A stretch of 60,209 bases of DNA, taken from contig JAFVXC010000019.1 in the NCBI GenBank assembly GCA_017501345.1, positions 1 to 60,209 on the forward strand, written 5' to 3'. The position numbers were made by a program, and so were the translations under genes. This DNA is from Clostridia bacterium (lineage in GTDB: Bacteria > Bacillota_A > Clostridia > Oscillospirales > CAG-272). Below the pieces are notes generated by a model. The model searched no databases. It was given only the letters and a program-made list of their open reading frames with translations, and had not been told where the DNA came from. Positions 32,223 to 41,164 of the stretch are shown in pieces (the first letter of the stretch is position 1; every line of letters starts with the position of its first letter).

Positions 32223-34892
32223 ATGCAATTCTTCTTTGGAGACAACAGATCCAAATACGACCTGTTGTATACCGATGCGCCCAAAAGATCGGATGCACAG
32301 TCCATTTGCAATAAGATAAGCCTTCCCTTTTCTCCCGAGGCGGGTTACGACGTTTTCGGCTATATGCCGCTCGGAACGAACGCAAACAGCCCGATGTTCT
32401 TCCGTTGCCGTCACGATACGGGCATCACCCAGCGTGGTGCGTATTATCTGCACGGCGTTTACCTCGATGCGCAGCCTGACTTCTTTTTCTCAAACGACTA
32501 CGTGAAAGGTATTATGATAAAATATGCGGACCAGGCTGCGTTCGATAAGCTCCGTGAGGATCCGAACGGCTTCTCCTATACGCTCGGCGTAGAGGAGGAG
32601 CTGATGAACGCGCCCCTCGACGAGAACACGCTCGAAAAGGGTAAGCTCATCGAGATCCTTGCAAACGTTTATCAGAGAAACAAATTCATCATCGTTGTGG
32701 ACGACGAGGCATTTGAGGCAAATTACCTGCGTCAGCTCCTGCGTCTGGTGTTCAGCTATCTCACTCCCTCGCTTCGTAAGACCTGCTCGTACGTTACGGC
32801 AATGCCGACGGGCGGCGACTTTATGATCCGCATCATCAAGCGTAGCACCTACCGTAAGGATCGCACCCCCTGTGTCGATCTTTCTGCGCCTCCCACCGAT
32901 GCGGGCATCCCCGCGCAGTATTACGATCTCGCTACGAGCCTCATCGACGCGACGAAGGCACAGCGTGACCGCAAGTTCGAGCTCTTCGAGGACGTTTACT
33001 ACGGCAAGCTCTCCTCCTACCAGAAGCAGGGCTTCAACGATTTTCTGGCAAGTGATAACGGTACGGTCGAGGGATACGAAAAGCTCCTCACGCAGTATCT
33101 TGAAGACAGACGCTTCGACGAGTCTATGGGAATCCCGAGGATCCTCTCGGAGGAGTTGTCCGAAACGTACGCGGATGAAGCCTATCTCGACGGTGTGCTG
33201 AATCTCGCCGGATTCGACGTTCTGAAGCCGCTCGACTACTACCCGAAGAATCTGACCGCGCTCCGCAAGTATTACTTCCTTGCCTCCGACTCCACGTTCG
33301 AATACGGGCGTAGGAGGATCGCCGAGAAGTACGCACAGAATGTCGGAACGATCGACGATAAGAATTTCCCCCAGATCGACCGTATGATCGTCTCCGCGGC
33401 ACCAAACCTTACCGACGACCGTATGGCGAATCTTAAGAGCAAGATCGAGGAAAGCTTCACGCGCGCCCTCCGGAACGTGCTTGCAGTGATCTCCTCTCGC
33501 CGTAAGGCATATTTGGAATTAACCTCCGAAAGCACCATCAAGGAGGTGCTCGCCCCCGAGCTCAGGCTCTACCGAGATGAACCGATCCCCGACGAGAAGA
33601 TCGATCCTACCGTTGACGAGCTGATCTCCCGTTATATGGCGGCACAGGCAGAAACGCTGAAGGAAAAGAACATCTGCATCACGGCGGCGGCTACCGCCGA
33701 GGCGAAGAAGCAGATCGCACTCCACAACAAGAGAGCCAACGAAAAGATCGCCGCAGACAAGGCACGCCGGGAACAGGAAGCCTTTGACGCGGAGACAAAG
33801 GTGTTTGAAGATAAGTTCGGTGAAATTGCCGCCCTGATGGCTCAGGTTGAAAAGCAGCTGAAATCGCAGAAGGCGGTCAAGGCGCAAAAGGGCTCGACTC
33901 CAATCTCCTGGAAGAGCTTTTCGTATCGCGAAAAGCTTCTCGCACTTCGTGAGGTCCCAGAGCGATTTGAGGAAGAAATGGCACTCTGCCTCCTGAATCA
34001 TATGCTCTACTCCTATCAGGCAGACGAAGCCTTCTTTACAGAGGAGGACGAGATCCTCAGAAATCACTCCGACCGCAGAACCGTTCTGACGGTCATCAAG
34101 GTTGCTCTGCAAAACGCCGCGGGCGAGCCCACGGCAGGCTGGATCTGGTCCCCCTACGCGGTGGCTTATGCAGGATCCTTCAAGGACCTCTTTGATACCG
34201 TGGTTGAAGCGGCTACGGTCTATAACGAACAGCTTAACGCCCTCCCCCAGCCCGCATTCAAGCAGTCCTGTGATCAGTTCAAGCGTATGATGGATACAAA
34301 GCCCCCGATGCTGACGCACGAGGAGCACGCAGACTGTCTTGCGGATAAGCCGAAGCTTGATCAGCTCCTCGCAACGAGCAAGCTCGCACAAAAGCTGAAG
34401 CCGATCATTGACGGATATCTGAAGAAGCCCGTTTTTGTCGAGGATATGAAGCCTGCAGCAAACGAGACGGCTTCCGAGAACGAGGATGCCACCTCGTGGG
34501 ACGACGCATACGTTCCTACGGAAAAGGCATCCGCAAGAAAGCCCTCCGGCACCGGCCAAAAGTCGGGTGGATGGGCAACCATTCCGTTCTATGCGTCCGC
34601 CGCACTGAACCTGGTTCTGATTGCCGCCCTGGTCCTCGTATTTATGTTCGGAAACAGCTTCTTCTCAAGCGGTGACGCGGACACGACCGAGCCCTCGGCT
34701 GTTTCCGACCCCGTCGGAAGCGACGATCCCACGGATCCCGCCGATGACGGCGGTGAGCTCGAGGATCCGACCGACGAAGGCAGCGGATCGGGCACCTCTA
34801 CGCCCGCAGACGACGTTACCACTGCAGGCGACGCTACCACTGCAGGCGACGTTACCTCGGCAAATGACTCCTCAGAGTCATCCGAGTCCTGA
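32223..34892 (+). CDS. membrane-anchored GTPase-associated (GAP1-like) protein
   Basis: 889 residues, starting 15 nt after the GTPase stop. The first 250 residues resemble the GAP1 N-terminal and middle domains described for GTPase-centred bacterial systems (YLHGVYLDAQPDFFFS, then LLRLVFSYLTPSLRKTCSYV). Residues about 495-560 form a Lys/Glu-rich coiled coil. A single membrane helix (about 789-811) is followed by a 75-residue Asp/Ser/Thr tail that would lie outside the cell. So it could tether the GTPase to the membrane. Family assignment is from memory of the sequence pattern and should be tested by profile search. Confidence 0.7.
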   Translation: MQFFFGDNRSKYDLLYTDAPKRSDAQSICNKISLPFSPEAGYDVFGYMPLGTNANSPMFFRCRHDTGITQRGAYYLHGVYLDAQPDFFFSNDYVKGIMIKYADQAAFDKLREDPNGFSYTLGVEEELMNAPLDENTLEKGKLIEILANVYQRNKFIIVVDDEAFEANYLRQLLRLVFSYLTPSLRKTCSYVTAMPTGGDFMIRIIKRSTYRKDRTPCVDLSAPPTDAGIPAQYYDLATSLIDATKAQRDRKFELFEDVYYGKLSSYQKQGFNDFLASDNGTVEGYEKLLTQYLEDRRFDESMGIPRILSEELSETYADEAYLDGVLNLAGFDVLKPLDYYPKNLTALRKYYFLASDSTFEYGRRRIAEKYAQNVGTIDDKNFPQIDRMIVSAAPNLTDDRMANLKSKIEESFTRALRNVLAVISSRRKAYLELTSESTIKEVLAPELRLYRDEPIPDEKIDPTVDELISRYMAAQAETLKEKNICITAAATAEAKKQIALHNKRANEKIAADKARREQEAFDAETKVFEDKFGEIAALMAQVEKQLKSQKAVKAQKGSTPISWKSFSYREKLLALREVPERFEEEMALCLLNHMLYSYQADEAFFTEEDEILRNHSDRRTVLTVIKVALQNAAGEPTAGWIWSPYAVAYAGSFKDLFDTVVEAATVYNEQLNALPQPAFKQSCDQFKRMMDTKPPMLTHEEHADCLADKPKLDQLLATSKLAQKLKPIIDGYLKKPVFVEDMKPAANETASENEDATSWDDAYVPTEKASARKPSGTGQKSGGWATIPFYASAALNLVLIAALVLVFMFGNSFFSSGDADTTEPSAVSDPVGSDDPTDPADDGGELEDPTDEGSGSGTSTPADDVTTAGDATTAGDVTSANDSSESSES

Positions 34893-34955
34893 TCGGTATC
34901 CCAAACGATTTGCTCCACACATTTATTTTAGCATTCTAACGAAAAGGGGAAAGCA

Positions 34956-36206
34956 ATGTATCAAATCAAATCCAACACGCACCGTATCACACGATTTGTG
35001 ATCGGTGAAGCGTATAAGTGGCTTTACCGTGAGATCGATAAGGGAAATTATACGACGAACAAGCACACCGAAGCCAGAAATCTTATGGCACGCATTAAGG
35101 CCGCGAAAAAGCTCGACGCAGAAACCTACTCCGCGTTTCTCGAGATGATGAACAACAGTCCCTTTAACCATCTGATCGGTCAGAAAAACAAGACGCCCAC
35201 CATTACCACGAATAACATTATGAATTATTTTGTGGAATTCAACGGCGTTGCGCTTCCGCTCGGCTTCATTATGGAATTCTTTGAGGACGAATATGAAATG
35301 CCGAAGGATCGTCAGAAGGTCATCGACGCCTTCATCGACTCCGAAAGAAATCAGTCGTTCGGCGACACCTGCAGAGCAGAGATTATGAAGCATCTCGATC
35401 CGCAGACCAAGTTCAGAAAGAAGTATCCCTGCGTTTTCTCGACGCCCGCAGGCTTCTACGCATCTCACATTGCCCGCGTGATCTTCACCATCGTTCTTGC
35501 CGTATTCTTCTTTACGTTTATGGCGCAGAGCCGTATGGGGGCGATCCTCGGCGACTACCTGCTCGACGCAAAGTTTGACGCCAAGGCTGAGATCTCCGCA
35601 GAATACGGTGTGATCGAATCCTACCTGCAGGAGATCGACACTGCAGATCCGCTCAATCCCATTCAGTACAAAGATTATTTTGCAAAGTTTGGCGGACATA
35701 TCGCGCTGAACGCTCTGCTCTTTATCATCCTGCTGTTCAGACTTTCGCACCTCATTAAATTTATCATCGTCGTGATCAAGCTCCTCTCCGCAAGATTTGC
35801 GCTGAATAAGCAGGACGCGGATATCGCGTATCTGGACGATCAGGGCATTGAGGATATGAAGGCTTACTTCTCTGAGATCGCTCCTTCGCTGAAGAAGAGC
35901 CGTAAGTTCACGGAGGATATGTTCGAGGGCGTTCCGAAGGCAAGCAAGCGCTACGTTTCGGTCGTGAATTTCGAATTCAACAAGATCGAACGGAGCATCC
36001 GCAATATGTACTCCAGCTCGAGTGCGAAGAAGATCAACGCAATATACACGAACGAGACCGAGCTTTCGATCTGCAGAAAGAAGTGGCGCTCCGGCTTCAT
36101 CAGACTGTCGCTGCTCACCATCTTCTTCCTGATCGTCAACATTTCCGGCCTGTACGAGCTCATCATTCCCCAGGTTGCAGAGATCATTGTGAACATTTTC
36201 GGTTAA
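34956..36206 (+). CDS. three-TM membrane protein of unknown function
   Basis: 416 residues, last gene of the operon. An N-terminal cytoplasmic region of 165 residues (basic, helical), then membrane helices at about 170-190 and 247-275, a cytoplasmic helical domain (276-378) and a C-terminal hydrophobic segment (about 380-415). No family recognised. It may act as a membrane platform together with the vWA and GAP1-like proteins. Ribosome binding site AAGGGGAAAG precedes ATG 34956. Confidence 0.75.
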   Translation: MYQIKSNTHRITRFVIGEAYKWLYREIDKGNYTTNKHTEARNLMARIKAAKKLDAETYSAFLEMMNNSPFNHLIGQKNKTPTITTNNIMNYFVEFNGVALPLGFIMEFFEDEYEMPKDRQKVIDAFIDSERNQSFGDTCRAEIMKHLDPQTKFRKKYPCVFSTPAGFYASHIARVIFTIVLAVFFFTFMAQSRMGAILGDYLLDAKFDAKAEISAEYGVIESYLQEIDTADPLNPIQYKDYFAKFGGHIALNALLFIILLFRLSHLIKFIIVVIKLLSARFALNKQDADIAYLDDQGIEDMKAYFSEIAPSLKKSRKFTEDMFEGVPKASKRYVSVVNFEFNKIERSIRNMYSSSSAKKINAIYTNETELSICRKKWRSGFIRLSLLTIFFLIVNISGLYELIIPQVAEIIVNIFG

Positions 36207-36228
36207 ACCGAGGCATAGTATAAACCCG

Positions 36229-36263
36229 AAGGGGCTGAGTCAAATTGACTCAGCCCCTTTTTT
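36229..36263 (+). terminator. terminator of the vWA-tubulin-GTPase operon
   Basis: A perfect 15-bp stem: AAGGGGCTGAGTCAA (36229-36243) with its complement (36244-36258), then a T-run. Very strong; it closes the operon about 20 nt after the last stop. Confidence 0.95.
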
Positions 36264-36285
36264 CAGGATATAACTAACGGAAATA

Positions 36286-37626
36286 TCAGCGCGTCTCGGT
36301 CTCTCTGCGGAAGAACAGAACCGAAGCAAGCGCTACCGTAACGGTCACGAAGATCCCCACAGGCAGACGAAGGACCGATCCGCAGCCCTCGTCCTCTGTC
36401 GCGGGGGCGTCCGGTGACGCGGTGTCGGCATTCGTTTCGGGATCGGATCCGTCTGTTCCCTCCTCATCGGTATCGGAGGATGGCTCGGTGACTTCACAAT
36501 CGTCCGTATCGAGGGCTGTCACGGTCGTTTCGGAGGGATCTGTCTCTCCCGTCTCTTCCGTGGAATCCGTCGGCGTTTCGTCTCCCTCGGTCGTCTCATC
36601 TGTCGTATACGAATCCTCTGTTTCGGTCGTTTCAGTGGGTTCCTCCGACGTCGATTCTCCCGCTCCGCTATCCGTCAAGGACTCGGAGCCTGAAGTCTCA
36701 TCGGTTGCAACATCCGCCTCGGTCTCGGTCGTTTCCTCCTCGGGATCGTCCCGTACGATCTCCAGAACGGTATCCGCGATCACCGCGTGTCCCGCCGCGT
36801 TCGGATGGAAATCGAGATTCGGAGCGAATAAGCTGTCGGCATTCGCAACGCAAAGATTCTCGGAGGAGCCTCTGAAGGCTGTGTATACGTCGGCTACCGT
36901 ATAGCCGAGCGCATCCGCATTATCCGTGATCACCTCGTTCAGTGCCACGACACCCGCCTCGACCTCGGTGTAAAGAGCACCGTATATCCTATTCTCCTTA
37001 AAGGCATTGTAGGGATTGTACTGCGTGTTCAGAACGATCGTTGCGGTCTCATTTTTCGCACGGAGGTACTGCATCACGCGTGTGAGATCCTCCTCATAGC
37101 GTTCGATTCCCGCACGGAAGGCATCGGTCTGTGCAAAGTCGACGAGCACCGTCGAGGCATACTGCAGGAGCGACGCGATCGTAAGCGTTTCGTGCGTACC
37201 CGCAAACGCCGAAAGCACCTCCTCGGGCTCGATGTCGGGATCCTTCTCGGCGTTATACGCATCTGCGATCGCCGCATACAGAAGTGCCATCATATCGTTT
37301 CCACCGCAGGTCAGCGTGATCAGCTCTGCCCCCTCGATCTCTGCGTCGAGCGCGCCGTCCTTGATCTGTCGGTAGATATCCTCTGCCGTATATCCGTTCA
37401 CCGCGCGGTTCTCGAGCGTATAGCCGCCCTGCGAAGCAACGATGTAGGTATACCCCTGCACGGAAGGACTCGAAAGCCCATAGCCTGTCGAAATACTGTC
37501 ACCGAGCGCGAGATAGTCCCTTTCACTCTCAGCGCCCGCAGCAAAAGCATACGAGGAGCAGACCGAAAGTACGATCAGCGCCGCAAGTAAACATGCAACG
37601 AGCCTTCTCTGTTTTGTCATTAGCAT
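36286..37626 (-). CDS. surface SGNH/GDSL hydrolase with Ser/Thr/Glu-rich stalk
   Basis: 446 residues. Signal peptide (about 1-30), SGNH hydrolase domain about 35-280 with LALGDSISTGYG (catalytic Ser in GDS), CGGND and the DFHPNAAGH Asp/His block. A Thr/Ser/Glu/Asp-rich linker (about 285-415) leads to a C-terminal membrane helix and RRETETR, the layout of a wall-spanning anchored enzyme. Such lipase/esterase-fold proteins deacylate lipids or glycans at the surface. It lies 8 nt downstream of a beta-helix protein gene, with which it is co-transcribed. Confidence 0.88.
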   Translation of the reverse strand: MLMTKQRRLVACLLAALIVLSVCSSYAFAAGAESERDYLALGDSISTGYGLSSPSVQGYTYIVASQGGYTLENRAVNGYTAEDIYRQIKDGALDAEIEGAELITLTCGGNDMMALLYAAIADAYNAEKDPDIEPEEVLSAFAGTHETLTIASLLQYASTVLVDFAQTDAFRAGIERYEEDLTRVMQYLRAKNETATIVLNTQYNPYNAFKENRIYGALYTEVEAGVVALNEVITDNADALGYTVADVYTAFRGSSENLCVANADSLFAPNLDFHPNAAGHAVIADTVLEIVRDDPEEETTETEADVATDETSGSESLTDSGAGESTSEEPTETTETEDSYTTDETTEGDETPTDSTEETGETDPSETTVTALDTDDCEVTEPSSDTDEEGTDGSDPETNADTASPDAPATEDEGCGSVLRLPVGIFVTVTVALASVLFFRRETETR

Positions 37627-37634
37627 AAATCTCC

Positions 37635-38876
37635 TTATACGTTTTCAAATTCGGGGGGCTGAGGGAGCACGCCATCGTTTACGACAGCCCCGCCGCCCGT
37701 ACGGATATTCCGTGCAGACAGCCTCTTCACCTCGCCGTGATTCACGAAAAAGGGCATTTCCTGTCCCGTGTGATTTTCGACGGTAACATCGTCGAGGATC
37801 AAATTCTCGACGACGGTATTCGCGCCGATATGAAGGGTCTCGACGGGAACCTTTTCTTCCCTTCTGTGAAGCGCAGTGATCGAGAGATTGCGCACGTACA
37901 GATCCCGTTGAACCCAGATGAGCGGATACACATAGCTCTTCAGATTCGGGTAAAGATGCGGGAGACGCTCCGCCTTCGACGCATAAACGTGGTCGATCGA
38001 GATCGAGTCATAGCCGCCGTCAGCCTCGCCCGGGTAGTATTTTGAGATCCCGATGCAGTACTGATAATAGGTTCCGAAGACGTTCGAGATATGGATCCTT
38101 TCTACCTTGTGATGTACCGACAGGAGCCGCACCGCGCTATGGCACTCCTCGGCAAAGATCCCGTCGATCTCAATGTTCGTGATCGGTCCTGCGCTTCCCT
38201 CGTCGGCATTCAGCGCAACGAGATCGTCACGGCAAGCCCCCTTCAGATTACGGATCGCACCAAAGTGACAGTTGCCGTTAAGATGCACACCGTCCATATT
38301 GAGCGAATGGGGGTTTCCATCGTTAAAGTCAAAGGTAAGATTCTCGATGGTAAAGTACGAGGCGCGGTCAAGCGTGACTGCGAAATTCGTCGGATCCTTC
38401 AGGGTCATATCGGCAATACGGAGATTTCTTACGTTATAAAACAGCATTCCGAAGCCCGTGAAGCCGTGGATCGAGTAATCCTTCGAGCGCATCGGGTTCG
38501 GATTCTGTCCGAGGTTGTTGAAATTCCAGATGCCGCCGACGAGCTCGATGTTCCGCACGGTATCCTCCTCTGCGGGAGAGCACTCGTTTACGAAATGGTA
38601 GAAGTAACGCCATTCCGCATTCTTCTCCGCAGGGAAGCGCTCCGCGTGGCTTTCGACCGTCTTATTCCGCAGCATCGGGCAATTCGAGCCGTCCGCAAGA
38701 CGGATCTCGGCAAAGCGCGGCAACGCAAGGCGCGTATTCGCGCCGATATATAAGGTTCGCGAGATGAGATAATACGCCTCGGGCTCGGGCAATATGATCT
38801 CTCTTTTCGTGTCAAGCAGCTCCTGAATCGCGGCGGTGTCGTCGTGGATACCGTCACCGTATAACGTATGATACAT
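37635..38876 (-). CDS. right-handed beta-helix glycosidase-like protein (GH28-related)
   Basis: 413 residues without a signal peptide. It begins YGDGIHDDTAAIQELLDT, the standard entry of pectate-lyase-3/GH28-like beta helices, and continues with repeated short strands (IENLTFDFNDGNPHSLNMDG, IHISNVFGTYYQYC). The Asp-rich turns resemble polygalacturonase active sites, but I cannot confirm the catalytic set. It may process plant or host glycan fragments inside the cell. First gene of a two-gene operon with the SGNH hydrolase; the promoter is at 39023-39051. Confidence 0.8.
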   Translation of the reverse strand: MYHTLYGDGIHDDTAAIQELLDTKREIILPEPEAYYLISRTLYIGANTRLALPRFAEIRLADGSNCPMLRNKTVESHAERFPAEKNAEWRYFYHFVNECSPAEEDTVRNIELVGGIWNFNNLGQNPNPMRSKDYSIHGFTGFGMLFYNVRNLRIADMTLKDPTNFAVTLDRASYFTIENLTFDFNDGNPHSLNMDGVHLNGNCHFGAIRNLKGACRDDLVALNADEGSAGPITNIEIDGIFAEECHSAVRLLSVHHKVERIHISNVFGTYYQYCIGISKYYPGEADGGYDSISIDHVYASKAERLPHLYPNLKSYVYPLIWVQRDLYVRNLSITALHRREEKVPVETLHIGANTVVENLILDDVTVENHTGQEMPFFVNHGEVKRLSARNIRTGGGAVVNDGVLPQPPEFENV

Positions 38877-39022
38877 TGAATTTCTCTCCTTTTTCTTCTT
38901 ATTTCTTCATATCGCAAGGCTTCACCCCGCGACAACCCCATTATAACAAACAGATTCTTTTATTTATATGAAAAACCAACCGATTTTTAGGATTTTTCAC
39001 CCACTTTTCTGCCGTTTGATCC

Positions 39023-39051
39023 ATTATAACATACCCCTTGCCGATTTTCAA
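39023..39051 (-). promoter_or_regulatory. promoter of the beta-helix/SGNH operon
   Basis: Minus-strand TTGAAA (39051-39046), 17-nt spacer, TATAAT (39028-39023). A second TATAAT closer to the gene (38945-38940) has no -35 match. Confidence 0.75.
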
Positions 39052-39101
39052 CGAGGAACACGAATTTTTTTCAAAAACTCAGACTTTTTTCATCAAAGAT
39101 A

Positions 39102-39130
39102 GTGACAAACCGAAAAAAATGTGTTATAAT
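39102..39130 (+). promoter_or_regulatory. purC promoter
   Basis: GTGACA (39102-39107), 17-nt spacer, TATAAT (39125-39130), divergent from the promoter at 39023-39051. The rest of the 326-nt gap (38877-39202) shows no gene. Confidence 0.75.
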
Positions 39131-39202
39131 GAAAGGCGCGAAGGATCGCAAAGAAAAGATTCTATATTTAGTTACGCCGCATCTACGGCAGAAGGAGTTT
39201 CT

Positions 39203-39901
39203 ATGAAACTGGTTTACGAAGGAAAAACAAAAAATGTTTACGCGCTTGACAACGGCAATGTTATGCTGAAGTTCAAGGACGATTGCACCGGTAAGGATGG
39301 CGTATTCGATCCCGGAGAAAACGCGGTCGGTCTGACCATCGAGGGCATCGGCAAGGCAAATCTCGAGACCTCCGTTTACTACTTCGAAATGCTGAAGAAG
39401 GCGGGCATCAAGACCCACTACGTTTCCGCAGATCTCGCAAACGCAACGATGGAGGTCCTCTCCGCAGAATGCTTCGGCAAGGCACAGGGTGGCGGCGGAC
39501 TTGAGGTCATTTGCCGTCTCGTTGCTACGGGCAGCTTCATCCGCAGATACGGCGAGTATATCAAGGACGGCACCCGCATTGAGGGCGGCTACGTCGAATG
39601 CACCTTCAAGAATGACGAGAAGGGCGATCCGCTCGTTACGGGCGAGGCACTTGCAGTCCTCGGCGTTATGACCCCCGCAATGTTCGAGAGCCTGAAGGAG
39701 CAGACCCTCAAGATCACGAAGATCGTCGCAGACGACCTGAAGACCATCGGTCTTGATCTTTGGGACATCAAGTTCGAATTCGGCTACCACAACGGCGAGG
39801 TCGTTCTGATCGACGAGATCGCATCGGGCAATATGCGCGTCTACAAGGACGGCGTGATCGTTCCCCCCGTTGAGCTCACCAAGCTGATCAACAACCGCTG
39901 A
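39203..39901 (+). CDS. purC: phosphoribosylaminoimidazole-succinocarboxamide synthase
   Basis: 232 residues from ATG 39203 (GAAGGAG upstream; earlier in-frame codons overlap the promoter). SAICAR synthase joins CAIR and aspartate with ATP in purine synthesis. Diagnostic segments are [13 protein letters not shown] at the N terminus, [16 protein letters not shown], and [20 protein letters not shown] near the end with the Mg-ATP-binding DE. Length matches bacterial PurC (about 235). It stands alone here with its own promoter and terminator, without other pur genes. Confidence 0.97.
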   Translation: MKLVYEGKTKNVYALDNGNVMLKFKDDCTGKDGVFDPGENAVGLTIEGIGKANLETSVYYFEMLKKAGIKTHYVSADLANATMEVLSAECFGKAQGGGGLEVICRLVATGSFIRRYGEYIKDGTRIEGGYVECTFKNDEKGDPLVTGEALAVLGVMTPAMFESLKEQTLKITKIVADDLKTIGLDLWDIKFEFGYHNGEVVLIDEIASGNMRVYKDGVIVPPVELTKLINNR

Positions 39902-39920
39902 AATCATTCTATAAAAAATC

Positions 39921-39954
39921 AGAGCCGCATCTTTCGATGCGGTTCTGCTTTTTA
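39921..39954. terminator. terminator between purC and ugd
   Basis: AGAGCCGCATC (39921-39931) pairs with GATGCGGTTCT (39936-39946), then a T-run; it lies between convergent genes and may serve both. Confidence 0.85.
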
Positions 39955-39956
39955 TA

Positions 39957-41141
39957 TCAGTCTCTGAAATAGAGGTCTCTCGTGTAGACCTTATCGAGCA
40001 CGTCTGCGATCTCCTCGCTGTAACGGTTTGCAATAATGACGTCGGAGATCTCCTTGAATTCGTCAAGCTCGCGGATTACGCGGCTGTTCTCAAAGCTATC
40101 CCCCCGATAGGTCGGTTCAAAGATCACGACCTCAACGCCTCTTGCCTTGATACGCGCCATTACGCCCTGGATCGAGCTTTGACGGAAGTTGTCGCTTCCC
40201 GACTTCATCGTGAGACGGTAAACACCGACCACGCGAGGATTCCTTGACAGGATCTGCTCCGCGATGAAATCCTTTCGCGTGCTGTTCGCCGCAACGATCG
40301 CCGAAATGATATTCTGCGGCACGTCACGATAATTCGCGAGCAGCTGCTTCGTATCCTTCGGGAGACAGTAGCCGCCGTAGCCGAAGGAGGGGTTGTTGTA
40401 ATGACTTCCGATGCGGGGATCCAGTCCGACGCCCTCGATGATCGATTTCGTATCAAGCCCGCGCACCGACGCGTAGGTGTCGAGCTCGTTGAAGAAGGAA
40501 ACGCGAAGGGCAAGATAAGTATTCGAGAAGAGTTTGACCGCTTCCGCCTCGGTAGGATTCATAAAGCGAACCTCGACATCCGTTTTCAGTGCGCCGTCAC
40601 AAAGAAGATTGGCGAAGATCCGCGCCTTTTCGGAAAGCCGCTCATCCCCCTTCGGGACACCGACGATCACACGGGACGGATAGAGGTTATCGTACAGCGC
40701 TCTTCCCTCTCTCAGAAACTCGGGGCTGAAGAGGATATTTTTGCATCCGTACTTCTCAACTACCGATTCGGTAAATCCGACAGGCACCGTCGACTTTACG
40801 ACCATCACGGCATCGGGATTCACGCGCATTACCGTTTCGATCACAGATTCGACCGAGGAGGTATCGAAGTAGTTCAGCTTTTCATCGTAGTTCGTAGGCG
40901 TCGAGATCACGACGAAATCGGCATCCCGATACGCACCCTCTCCGTCGACGGTCGCCCGAAGATCAAGCGCGTGCGACGCGAGGTATTCCTCGATCTCGCG
41001 GTCTGCGATCGGCGATATCCTGCGATTCAGCATCTCCACCTTTTCGGGAATGATATCGACCGCCGTCACGCTGTTTTTCTGCGATAAGAGGACCGCGATC
41101 GAAAGCCCGACGTATCCGGTACCCGCAACTGCAATTTTCAT
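39957..41141 (-). CDS. ugd: UDP-glucose 6-dehydrogenase-type nucleotide-sugar dehydrogenase
   Basis: 394 residues, the compact HasB-like size. NAD-binding [10 protein letters not shown] at 7-16, the central [15 protein letters not shown] and the catalytic Cys loop [14 protein letters not shown] are all present. It oxidises UDP-glucose twice to UDP-glucuronate, a precursor for acidic polysaccharides. It is the last gene of the polysaccharide operon starting at 46157, so the polymer probably contains uronic acid. UDP-ManNAc dehydrogenase is a less likely alternative given the length. Confidence 0.92.
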   Translation of the reverse strand: MKIAVAGTGYVGLSIAVLLSQKNSVTAVDIIPEKVEMLNRRISPIADREIEEYLASHALDLRATVDGEGAYRDADFVVISTPTNYDEKLNYFDTSSVESVIETVMRVNPDAVMVVKSTVPVGFTESVVEKYGCKNILFSPEFLREGRALYDNLYPSRVIVGVPKGDERLSEKARIFANLLCDGALKTDVEVRFMNPTEAEAVKLFSNTYLALRVSFFNELDTYASVRGLDTKSIIEGVGLDPRIGSHYNNPSFGYGGYCLPKDTKQLLANYRDVPQNIISAIVAANSTRKDFIAEQILSRNPRVVGVYRLTMKSGSDNFRQSSIQGVMARIKARGVEVVIFEPTYRGDSFENSRVIRELDEFKEISDVIIANRYSEEIADVLDKVYTRDLYFRD

Positions 41142-41164
41142 AAATCAAAATCCTTTCCGCCGTG

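Noticed and set aside
21466..36206. Type VI secretion or gas-vesicle cluster as explanation of the large operon
   Set aside because: None of the hallmark sheath, tube, spike or GvpA proteins is present.
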